Under the pieces are notes generated by a model that saw only the letters and a list, made by a program, of their open reading frames with translations, was not told the origin of the DNA and searched no databases. A stretch of DNA of 64,000 nucleotides from the NCBI RefSeq assembly GCF_004365875.1, contig NZ_SODF01000001.1, positions 930,001-994,000 on the forward strand, given 5' to 3'. This document shows positions 10,001-16,487 of the stretch, piece after piece. Position numbers and translations under genes: made by a program. Each line of letters opens with the position of its first letter. The first letter of the stretch is position 1. The stretch is from Kribbella kalugense. Its GTDB lineage: Bacteria; Actinomycetota; Actinomycetes; Propionibacteriales; Kribbellaceae.

Positions 10001-10286
10001 CGAGATCGTCTACAAGCTCGATCCGGCCGACGTCCGGTTCAGCGCAATGGTCGGAGTCGATGACTTCCAGCGGAACTCGCCGTACTCCTCGGTGGTCTTC
10101 CAGGTGGAGGCGGATGGCAAGGTGATCTACGAGTCGCCCGTGATGCGCGGTGATTCCGATCCGCAGAAGGTGGACCTGGACGTCCTGGGCGTACAGCAGC
10201 TGACGCTCCGAGTCACCGACGCGGGCGACGGCAACAACTCCGACCACGCCGACTGGGCCGACGCGACCCTGCGTCGGTTGCCCTAG
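7014..10286 (+). CDS. Secreted multidomain glycoside hydrolase (six-hairpin type, NPCBM C-terminus)
   Basis: A 1090-residue exported enzyme. A signal peptide or anchor covers residues 1-37 (hydrophobic LLLIGFCILALLLLVPP). It is followed by a jelly-roll carbohydrate-binding-like module (LVVNGGFEAGSDPWQ to INIDDVSVYDD), a linker beta domain, then from about residue 260 an alpha/alpha-barrel-like catalytic region rich in W, Y and D (YWAGYANRTAFYIRDYAHQ, NWYPLWALNFDGSPYF, GQGIWYGAASYNERSDAD). Fibronectin-III-like segments follow (about 765-930). The end is an NPCBM/NEW2-type domain (WESATIGWGSLGHDRS, YAKGIGTHANSEIVYKL). I cannot name the GH family. ATG at 7014 has AAGGAG upstream. It is probably controlled by the adjacent LacI regulator and overlaps the convergent MFS gene by 4 bp. 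Confidence 0.8.
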   Translation: MPPTALSALSRTSRLLLIGFCILALLLLVPPVRASGQPDSTGHELVVNGGFEAGSDPWQFTAGAGRATNNPHTGQGLAYLDAGTGYKVSQPLTVDADGNYTASAWIGVNGAGGVFGLRDTDTGDVLASQSLPVIPSYRAYSLEPVDLSTGQHVEVFVTSSTENWINIDDVSVYDDLRELLSFKVDGQQGPSVIDHDARTVSFQLPYESDRNAVTAAVELPVGSTITPDPAQPLDYTQPRQFTITDSKGNHSTWTVTAVEEHKSIVISSSNDELVDTFNWAKWRARQHVQTGKRGPVDVEGPVPPDARQADYIPSYWAGYANRTAFYIRDYAHQAAGAHLLGLDQENKSMLQAYAATSNETRNWYPLWALNFDGSPYFLDHPSDDYFVREVPAVFELVDKAAEQYRWTGDRTYLDDPALWNFYTNAVTKFVKLHDTQLPNGVAEGTGQGIWYGAASYNERSDADMIEAGDGIATQYQAFRGYADLARARGDAAIAKQFDTRAAELFKYFNKDWGVALGSDEYVRGRTPDGAKVAGWGQENSMFMAYDEIIDPNSRKTNDFLDYMFKKYTENRPSNIESSTYVPDVMFAYGRSEQAWSRMKDIISVLGQPHEVPSQGTNGDYPEVSYTLVSQTVEGLAGIVPNAPANAVSTLSRLPKEIGWLNLDHITVGQHDLGVRHEGATRTTVTHNSGPKPLKTTVSFYGGYAQIAVNGRRVQAEHTLQRGKSVSSVTVSLPVGAHVTAEAVGPNDQKRWGDAITTSPDDFALTSPKDGGDRVSPRTAVLRWSPSANATEYRVTVAKDSQLSDVVRSWTVKGTTASAPSLMPGREYYWSVTAVNARTHQELPVPGLPHSFRTMPAAAPAAPTNLGAYRSGNRVALSWKSAPDALTAGIERAPVGSEDFKTVAESVTGDGWVDRDAAGGPWRYRVTSANERGAGAPAQADEQSLPTDLTATALSDREWESATIGWGSLGHDRSVSGGPIALAGVQYAKGIGTHANSEIVYKLDPADVRFSAMVGVDDFQRNSPYSSVVFQVEADGKVIYESPVMRGDSDPQKVDLDVLGVQQLTLRVTDAGDGNNSDHADWADATLRRLP

Positions 10287-11725
10287 GCATCGGACGGTAC
10301 GCCGGGTTGCCGGGAGATGTCGGCCTTGACCAGGACCAGAACCGCGACGAACGCCGAGGAGATCAGCCCGAACCCGATCCAGAACGCGACGTGATAGCCG
10401 TGGATCGCGGCGAGCGGATTGAACCCGGACGACGAGAGGTGATGAGCCACGACGTACGACGTGACCGCACTCGCGTAGAAGGTGTTGAGCAGCGCGGTGC
10501 CCAGCGATCCACCGATCTGCTGGGTCGAGTTGAGCACCGCGCTGGCGACTCCCGCGTCGTCGTTGCTCACCCCGGCGAGCGCGAGGCTCGAGAGCGGCAC
10601 CGTCACCAGCCCGAGGCCGACGCTCATCAGCAACTCTCCGGGCAGAACGCTGGTAACCCAACTGCTGGTGTCAGAGATGAGCGTGAAGGTGCCCAGACCG
10701 ATTGCGGTCAGAGCGAGCCCGACCAGCATCAGCGGCTTGGGTCCGGTGCGCGGCAGCAGCGATGACACCACGGCGGAGGTGAGGATGATGCCGACGCTGA
10801 ACGGCAGGAACGCGATACCCGACTTGAGTGCGCTGTAGCCCCGGTTGTACTGGAAGTAGTAACTCAGGAACAGGAACATCGCGAACAGTCCGGCGAAGAC
10901 CAGGAGCGAGGCGAGATACGAGCCGCCGCGATGGCGATCGAGTACGACGCGCATCGGCAACAGCGGGCTCGCCGTACGCAACTCGACGAGCACGAACGCG
11001 ACCAGCAGGACGACGGCGCCGACGAGATAGCTGATCACTTCGACCGAGAGCCAGCCGACACCGGGCTTGGCCGCTTGGGTGAATCCGTACACGAGGGCGA
11101 CCAGCCCGGCCGTGCCGAGGATCGCGCCAGGGATGTCATAGGAGCTCCCGCGGCCGGCCTTGCTCTCGGAGACCAGGATCGAGCCGGCGATGAACGCGCC
11201 GATCGCGATCGGCACATTGATCAGCAGGCACCAGCGCCACGACGCGTACTCGGTCAGCGCTCCGCCCAGGATCAGGCCGATCGCGGAACCACCTCCCGAG
11301 ATCGCGCCGTACACCGCGAACGCCCGGGACCGCTCCTTCACCGCGGTGAAGGTCACCGTGATCAGTGACAGTGCGGCGGGCGCGAGCAGCGCCGCGAAGG
11401 CGCCCTGGAGGGCCCGGGCACCAAAGAGCGTCGCGCCGTTCTGCGCCGCGCCGCCGAGCGCCGACGCCGCAGCAAACCCGAGTAGCCCGGCCAGGAACAT
11501 CCGCTTACGGCCGCTGTAGTCGGCGATCCGTCCGCCCAGCAGAAGCAGACCACCGAACGCCACGGTGTACGCCGTGACCACCCACTGCCGATCAGCGTCG
11601 GAGATACCGAGGTCGCGTTGGGCCGAGGGCAGTGCGATGGTCACGACAGTGCCGTCGAGCACCACCATCAGCTGAGCGATCGCTATCACCGCCAAGGCCC
11701 ACCATCGGCGGCCGCCTGACGCCAT
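10283..11725 (-). CDS. MFS drug:H+ antiporter, DHA2 (EmrB/QacA) family
   Basis: A 480-residue polytopic membrane protein with about 14 hydrophobic segments. Antiporter motifs are visible: VVLDGTVVTIALPSAQRDL in helix 1 (motif D1-like), GGRIADYSGRKRMFL (motif A) and GAISGGGSAIGLILGGAL (motif C-like). It should export drugs or small toxic compounds using the proton gradient. It starts 2 nt after the oxidoreductase remnant and is the last gene of the minus-strand operon containing the aldo/keto reductase. Confidence 0.9.
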   Translation of the reverse strand: MASGGRRWWALAVIAIAQLMVVLDGTVVTIALPSAQRDLGISDADRQWVVTAYTVAFGGLLLLGGRIADYSGRKRMFLAGLLGFAAASALGGAAQNGATLFGARALQGAFAALLAPAALSLITVTFTAVKERSRAFAVYGAISGGGSAIGLILGGALTEYASWRWCLLINVPIAIGAFIAGSILVSESKAGRGSSYDIPGAILGTAGLVALVYGFTQAAKPGVGWLSVEVISYLVGAVVLLVAFVLVELRTASPLLPMRVVLDRHRGGSYLASLLVFAGLFAMFLFLSYYFQYNRGYSALKSGIAFLPFSVGIILTSAVVSSLLPRTGPKPLMLVGLALTAIGLGTFTLISDTSSWVTSVLPGELLMSVGLGLVTVPLSSLALAGVSNDDAGVASAVLNSTQQIGGSLGTALLNTFYASAVTSYVVAHHLSSSGFNPLAAIHGYHVAFWIGFGLISSAFVAVLVLVKADISRQPGVPSDA

Positions 11726-11727
11726 GA

Positions 11728-11973
11728 CTAGGGCCTCAGAACAATCTTGCCGCGGGTATGGCGGCGCTCGAGCTCGGTGTAGGCCTCGCGGACCTGCGCC
11801 AACGGGAACAGGTCTGCTACCGCGCCCATGCGGATGACCGCCTCACTCGGGTTGATGCCGGCCGCCTTCACCCGGACGAGGACCTGCCCGTCCCCGGGGA
11901 CCGGGCGCGGCACCTCCTCGACCCGCAACACGTCGATCCCGCCGAACCCGTCGTACCTCACTGCCTTGGGCAT
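11728..11973 (-). pseudogene. Quinone oxidoreductase/zinc-type alcohol dehydrogenase with large internal deletion
   Basis: An 81-codon frame. Residues 1 to about 54 are the GroES-like N-terminus of an MDR oxidoreductase (MPKAVRYDGFGGIDVLRVEE, VKAAGINPSEAVIRMGAVAD). The last 25 residues are the C-terminus of the same family (PLAQVREAYTELERRHTRGK and so on). About 230 residues, including the whole Rossmann fold, are missing, and the reading frame is kept. The junction is at an F-P dipeptide that occurs near both ends in intact homologues, suggesting deletion between short repeats. Start codon and 1-2 nt spacing to both neighbours are intact, so the message may still be translated into a non-enzymatic stub. 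Confidence 0.8.
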
Positions 11974-11974
11974 G

Positions 11975-12850
11975 TCAGATCTTGTCCAGTTCGGCCACCG
12001 CGTTGGGTGGGAGGGCGAGGGTTGCGCCGGCGATGTTCTGGCGTAGGTGGTCGACCGACGAGGTGCCGCCGATCAGCAGCAGGTTCGGTGAGTGCTGGAG
12101 GAGCCAGGACGCGGCGACCGCTGTCGGGGTCGCGTCGAGTCGTTTGGCGACAGACTCCAGTACGTCGGACTGCAGCGGCGAGAAGCCGCCGAGCGGGAAG
12201 TACGGCACGTACGCGATCTGCTGCTCGGCGGTGGCCACGAGCACCGCCTCGTCCGCCCGGTTGGCGATGTTGTAGAAGTTCTGTACGCACACCACCGGGG
12301 CGATCCGCTGCGCCTCGGCCAGTTGGTCGAGGCTGACCGTGCTCAGGCCCAGGTGCCGGATCAGGCCTTGCTGCTGCAGTTCGGCGAGCGCCTCGAAACC
12401 AGGGGTGAGAGTGTCCGTAGCCGTCGCGGTGTCGACGAGCCCGACGAGGGTCCGCAGGTTGACGACGTCGAGTACGTCGAGTCCGAGCGACCGGAGGTTG
12501 TCGTGGACCTGCGTGCGCAGCGACTCCGGTGAGTTTCCGGGCAGCCAGCCGCCCTGCTCGTCGCGGACCACCCCGACCTTCGTCACGATGTGCACGTCGT
12601 CGTACGGCGAGAGCGCTTCCCGGATGATCTCGTTGGTGATGTGCGGCCCGTAGCCGTCGGCCGTGTCGATGTGATTGACGCCCAGCTCGACCGCGGTCCG
12701 CAGCACCTCGATCGCGGCGGCGCGGTCGCGCGGCGGCCCGAGTACGCCCGGGCCGGCGAGTTGCATCGCGCCGTACCCGATCCGGTTGAGTTCGAGGTCC
12801 CCGACCCGGTACGAGCCGGCCCGCGCGGCCCGTGGGTTGGTGGTGGTCAT
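11975..12850 (-). CDS. Aldo/keto reductase
   Basis: A 291-residue (alpha/beta)8-barrel oxidoreductase. The family signature is visible: GYGAMQLAGPGVLGPPRDRA, then HIDTADGYGP with the catalytic Asp and Tyr, the conserved Lys in VTKVGV, and NFYNIANR near the active site (H-to-N variation as in several subfamilies). The C-terminus carries the NADPH-binding LLIGGTSSVDHLRQNI. It reduces aldehydes or ketones with NADPH. ATG 12850 has an AAGGG ribosome site; an upstream ATG at 12880 is open but poorer. First of three minus-strand genes with AKR, MDR remnant and MFS exporter almost fused. Confidence 0.9.
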   Translation of the reverse strand: MTTTNPRAARAGSYRVGDLELNRIGYGAMQLAGPGVLGPPRDRAAAIEVLRTAVELGVNHIDTADGYGPHITNEIIREALSPYDDVHIVTKVGVVRDEQGGWLPGNSPESLRTQVHDNLRSLGLDVLDVVNLRTLVGLVDTATATDTLTPGFEALAELQQQGLIRHLGLSTVSLDQLAEAQRIAPVVCVQNFYNIANRADEAVLVATAEQQIAYVPYFPLGGFSPLQSDVLESVAKRLDATPTAVAASWLLQHSPNLLLIGGTSSVDHLRQNIAGATLALPPNAVAELDKI

Positions 12851-12910
12851 GGATCGCCCTTCGATCGGGATCGCTATCACGCCGTTCTATCGGCGGGCGG
12901 GGTGAGTGGC

Positions 12911-12931
12911 AGTCACCTGATTCCAGTGACT
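12911..12931. promoter_or_regulatory. Inverted repeat AGTCAC-N9-GTGACT (operator candidate, copy 1)
   Basis: The exact half-sites AGTCAC and GTGACT are separated by 9 bp, lying 60-80 bp before the aldo/keto reductase start and touching the stop codon of the gene upstream. A near-identical element, opposite orientation, occurs at 13808-13828. The pair flanks genes downstream of the LAL regulator, so a regulator binding site is the simplest reading; a weak terminator is the alternative. Confidence 0.45.
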
Positions 12932-13548
12932 TACCGGGTCGCCGATGCGTAGTCCGGGAGGATGCCGAGCTGCGCGTACAGGGTGGTGAAGGCGATGTGG
13001 CAGTCGAAGACCTCGATCTTGCCGTTGCGCAGCCGCCAGAAGTCGGCGGTCGGGAAGTCGATCTTCGCTCCCGTCGGCTGGACCAGCCCGGCGGGTGTGT
13101 CGAAGGCGCCGAGGAAGGTGCCCTGGATCGAGAGCTGGATGCTGACGATGTCGCCGTTCACGGTGATCTGCTTCAGTTCCCGGTGTACGTCGGGAAGGAA
13201 CGTGCCCATCCAGGTGATCAAGCCGCCCAGTTGCTCACCCCGCAAGGTCGACTGGCCCTCCACGCCGCCGATGCCGTTGAGGACACCGTCATGAGCGAAC
13301 AGGTTCATGAATCCCTGGGCGTCCAGGACATTGCCCTCGCCGGCGTGGTAGGCGCGCAGGACGACCGCAAGGTTGGCCTTCTCGTGCTTGGTCAGGTGGC
13401 GGTCGGTGAGCGGCAGCCTGGTCAGGTCGCTCGCGCTCGAGCTCGTGCTCTCGACTCGCGCGGCGCTGACAACGGACGGCGGGGCGCCGATGGTAAGAGC
13501 CACGGCCGCGACGAACGCGCTGATCGTCTTCCAGCGATGAACCTTCAT
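12931..13548 (-). CDS. Secreted SnoaL/NTF2-like protein
   Basis: A 205-residue protein. A Sec signal peptide (MKVHRWKTISAFVAAVALTIGA, cleavage near VSA-AR about residue 29) precedes a SnoaL-like NTF2-fold domain: DRHLTKHEKANLAVVLRAYHAGEGN, FMNLFAHDGVLNGIGG, then DVHRELKQITVNGDIVSIQLSIQGTF and the closing FDCHIAFTTLYAQLGI. Intracellular relatives include polyketide cyclases and nuclear-transport-factor-like sensors; a secreted form may bind a small ligand. It is 21 bp downstream of the 70-residue gene and upstream of the reductase genes. Function unknown. Confidence 0.75.
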   Translation of the reverse strand: MKVHRWKTISAFVAAVALTIGAPPSVVSAARVESTSSSASDLTRLPLTDRHLTKHEKANLAVVLRAYHAGEGNVLDAQGFMNLFAHDGVLNGIGGVEGQSTLRGEQLGGLITWMGTFLPDVHRELKQITVNGDIVSIQLSIQGTFLGAFDTPAGLVQPTGAKIDFPTADFWRLRNGKIEVFDCHIAFTTLYAQLGILPDYASATR

Positions 13549-13569
13549 AGTCCTGTCCTCCTGTGGTCT

Positions 13570-13782
13570 TCAGAGCCGGCGGACCTCGATCAGCTCCAGG
13601 CCGAGCGCCTCGATCTCCGCCAGGACGCCGTACAGCGCTGAGCGGTCGAGCAGCCCGGTGAGCACGGTGTCGGCGCCGCGCCGCCGCGACTCCAGCGCCG
13701 GGAATGCAGTCAGCACGGTGGCGCCGAGGTGGCCCCGGATCCGGATCGCATACCGGGCGGGCATGGGGTCCATGAGGCACAT
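13570..13782 (-). CDS. Small conserved actinobacterial protein
   Basis: A product of up to 70 residues; likely starts are Met at 13782, 13773 or 13764, and homologues that I recall begin near MPARYxIRIRGHLG. It is a single small alpha/beta domain (RGHLGATVLTAFPALE, GADTVLTGLLDRSALYGVLA, EIEALGLELIEVRR). Such proteins are common in actinomycetes next to regulators, but I know of no defined function. It lies 65 bp after the LAL regulator stop and 21 bp before the SnoaL-like gene, consistent with one transcription unit. Confidence 0.65.
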   Translation of the reverse strand: MCLMDPMPARYAIRIRGHLGATVLTAFPALESRRRGADTVLTGLLDRSALYGVLAEIEALGLELIEVRRL

Positions 13783-13807
13783 CGTCAGTGGCGGTCAGGT
13801 GATCGCG

Positions 13808-13828
13808 CCTCACTGGGATGAGGTGACT
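13808..13828. promoter_or_regulatory. Inverted repeat AGTCAC-N9-GTGAGG (operator candidate, copy 2)
   Basis: On the minus strand this element shares most bases with the palindrome at 12911-12931 (AGTCACCT, AT, CCAGTGA in the same positions). It lies 26-46 bp before the 70-residue gene, between it and the LAL regulator gene. Confidence 0.45.
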
Positions 13829-13847
13829 CGGGGCTATTTGGTACGCG

Positions 13848-16463
13848 CTATTTGGTACGGCGTCCTGCCGCGAGCAACCGCAGTTCCCGCGCGCGCCGTA
13901 CGGCCGACGAGCGGTCACGAACCTGGAGCTTGGCGTAGATGTTGCGCAGGTGCGTGCTGATGGTGTTCGGCGAGACGTACAGCTGGCCGGCGATCTCGTG
14001 CCGGGACAGGTTCGTCGGGAGGTAACGCAGTACTCGGAGCTCGCCCGGGCTGAGTTCCGCTGTCGGTGGCAAAGAGGACGACTCTTTGGCCGGCGGGGGA
14101 GCGCCGTGCAGGCTGTCGAGGATCTCGGTGAGCAGCGCGGCGTGCGCTGTCTCGTGCCGCGGCAGCGCCTCCAGTAGCTCCCGGGAGCCTGTGATCGCGA
14201 AGGGGAGGACCAGCCGGTCGGACTCCGCCAGGGCCAGCGCCTGTTCAGCCGCCTGGTTGGCCGCGCGCCGGTTGCCGAGCTCATGATGAGCGAGGCCGGC
14301 CAGCAGGTGAGCCTCGATGACCGTCACGTCCCCGAAGACCAGCGCCGTACCGTCCAGAACCTCGGCAACCGCGGCCAGAGCAGCGGCCGGTTCACCTTCC
14401 GCGAGACGGATCACCGCGAACGCGTTGCGGATCTCACCAGAGCCGGCCCGCTCGTCGTCGAGCGTCGCGAGCAGGGCGCGCGCCTCGCCGACCATCCCGA
14501 GGCGGGCCTGGGTGGCCAGCAGCCACCGGGTGGTCCGAGTCGCCAGCGCCGGTGAGTCCTCGAGCTGTGATCCCAGGTGTTCGGCCACGCCGAACTCCTC
14601 GAGCGCTTCTTGATGGCGGCCGCGGCCGGCGTGCAGCAGGCCGGCCGTCTGGTGCAGCAGGAGCGTGATGTCCGGGCCGGTGTCTGTTCGGAGGGCTTGT
14701 CTGGTTCGCTGCAACCATTGCTCGCCCTCATCGAACTCACCGGTCCAGATGAGGGTTGCGGCGAGCATGATCAGCGCGGGCGCGATCACCGGCTCCGTCC
14801 CCCACCCGTAGCGCTCGGCGAGCGCGATCGCCTCCCGACAGCGCCGCTGGGTCTCGGCGAACGACTGCAGGACCAGCGATGCGAACCCTAGTTGCGCCAG
14901 GCAACCAACTTCGAGATAGGGGCGGCCGATCTGCCGGGCCAGCGCGGCGCCCTCCCGCAGGTGCCGTTCGGCATCGGGCGCGGCCGGCAGCCCGAGCGTC
15001 CACGCCTCGGCGGTGCCCAGGTTCATCAGCGCCACCGCGCGCAGATCGCTGCCGAGCGCGATGTCCCCGTCGAACTGCCCGGAGGCCAGGAAACCGGCCT
15101 GCTCGATGACCCCGGCAAGCTGGCCGCGCCGCCTGGCCAGCGAGAGCGTCAGTGACGCGACCGCCACCTGGAGGCGACGCCGGCGCTCCGGCGGCGTCGC
15201 CTGGACGTGCGCTTCGGCGAGCGCGAGCTGTGCGGCCGCCTGGTCCAGACGTCCCTGCTCGAGGTCACCCATCGCGCGCACGAGGGCCAGCTCGGGGTGA
15301 TCCGCGCCCTTCGGGAAGTCCCGTACCAGCGCCTGCATGGTCTGCGCTCGCCCGTCGAGCGTCAGGCTGAACGCATGATCGGCGAGCAGCCGGGCCGCGT
15401 CGACCCAGTCGCCCGCCTCCCGGGTATGCCGGATGGCCTCGACCACCTGGCCGTGCGCAATGAACCATTCCGCCGCGCGTCGGTGCAGCACCGGTACTTC
15501 CTCGGGAAGCGTCGCCCGCAGCTGCAGCCGGAGGAGATCCGAGAACAGGTGGTGATAACGGAACCACGTGCGCTCGGGATCCAGCGAGACGACGAACGCG
15601 TTCGCGTCTTCGAGTTCGAGCAGGGTCCCCTCCGAGCCGGGACGGCCGGTCAGCAGGTCCGCGAGTTCGCCATTGACTCGGTCTAGCAAGGACGTTCGTA
15701 CCAGCAGATCTTGTACGTCGGGTGGTCGGCGCTCGAGCATCTCGGCGATCAGGTACTCGGCGACCGTGCGGTCGTTGCCGGAGAACTCCGCAACGAACCG
15801 CTCCGGATCGGGGTGACCGGCCAAGGAGAGCGCGGCAAGCCGAAGGCCCGCTGCCCATCCCTCAGTCCGCTGGTGCAGCAGCGCCGCCCCAGACGCCGAC
15901 AGCGTGATGCCCGCGGCGTCGAGAAGGTCGCGGGTTTCGCGTTCGGAGAAGCGCAGATCCGCGGCCCTGATCTCCGCCAGCTCGCCGGCCAGACGGAGCT
16001 GATGCAGCCGCAGCCGTACGTCGTGGCGCATGGTCAGGATCGCGTGGGCCTGAGGAGGAAGGTTCGTCAGCAGTCGGGTGAGCTGGGCGAGGGCTTCCGG
16101 CGAATTGAGCTCGTGAAGATCGTCGATGATCAAGGTGACGCCGCCGGCGAGTTCCGACAACACCTGGTCGACCGTCGCCTTTGCGTTGAAGTCAGGTGTC
16201 GCTGCTCGTGGTCCTTGACTGATCGCGTCGAGGACAGCCAGCCAGAACTCCTGGTCGTCCTGCTGACCGCGTTGTACCTGCACAACCGCGACACGGTGCC
16301 CCGGTCGACCGGCCCACGCGCGCAACAGGCTGGTCTTCCCGCTGCCGGCCGGAGCCGAGATGATCGTCACCTGCCGCGTCGACGCGCGATCCAGGGCAGC
16401 GACAAGGTCACCCCGGTCGATCAGCCAGGGAGCTGCTGGAGCCACCGTCACCCCTCTCGCCAT
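13848..16463 (-). CDS. LAL-type (MalT-like) LuxR-family ATP-dependent regulator
   Basis: An 871-residue regulator. The P-loop SAPAGSGKT is at residues 36-44, a Walker-B-like VTLIIDDLHEL follows, then a winged-helix-like region (YHHLFSDLLRLQLRATLPEEV) and a long TPR-like helical middle. The C-terminal LuxR helix-turn-helix (LSPGELRVLRYLPTNLSRHE, SPNTISTHLRNIYAKLQV, near 800-865) binds DNA. MalT-type proteins are ATP- and ligand-dependent activators. Its gene heads the minus-strand series 70-aa protein, SnoaL-like, AKR, MDR remnant, MFS, and two matching inverted repeats lie in this series. It also follows the rhamnosidase gene by 24 bp. Confidence 0.9.
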   Translation of the reverse strand: MARGVTVAPAAPWLIDRGDLVAALDRASTRQVTIISAPAGSGKTSLLRAWAGRPGHRVAVVQVQRGQQDDQEFWLAVLDAISQGPRAATPDFNAKATVDQVLSELAGGVTLIIDDLHELNSPEALAQLTRLLTNLPPQAHAILTMRHDVRLRLHQLRLAGELAEIRAADLRFSERETRDLLDAAGITLSASGAALLHQRTEGWAAGLRLAALSLAGHPDPERFVAEFSGNDRTVAEYLIAEMLERRPPDVQDLLVRTSLLDRVNGELADLLTGRPGSEGTLLELEDANAFVVSLDPERTWFRYHHLFSDLLRLQLRATLPEEVPVLHRRAAEWFIAHGQVVEAIRHTREAGDWVDAARLLADHAFSLTLDGRAQTMQALVRDFPKGADHPELALVRAMGDLEQGRLDQAAAQLALAEAHVQATPPERRRRLQVAVASLTLSLARRRGQLAGVIEQAGFLASGQFDGDIALGSDLRAVALMNLGTAEAWTLGLPAAPDAERHLREGAALARQIGRPYLEVGCLAQLGFASLVLQSFAETQRRCREAIALAERYGWGTEPVIAPALIMLAATLIWTGEFDEGEQWLQRTRQALRTDTGPDITLLLHQTAGLLHAGRGRHQEALEEFGVAEHLGSQLEDSPALATRTTRWLLATQARLGMVGEARALLATLDDERAGSGEIRNAFAVIRLAEGEPAAALAAVAEVLDGTALVFGDVTVIEAHLLAGLAHHELGNRRAANQAAEQALALAESDRLVLPFAITGSRELLEALPRHETAHAALLTEILDSLHGAPPPAKESSSLPPTAELSPGELRVLRYLPTNLSRHEIAGQLYVSPNTISTHLRNIYAKLQVRDRSSAVRRARELRLLAAGRRTK

Positions 16464-16487
16464 CTACGGTCGCACAACCCGGCCGGT

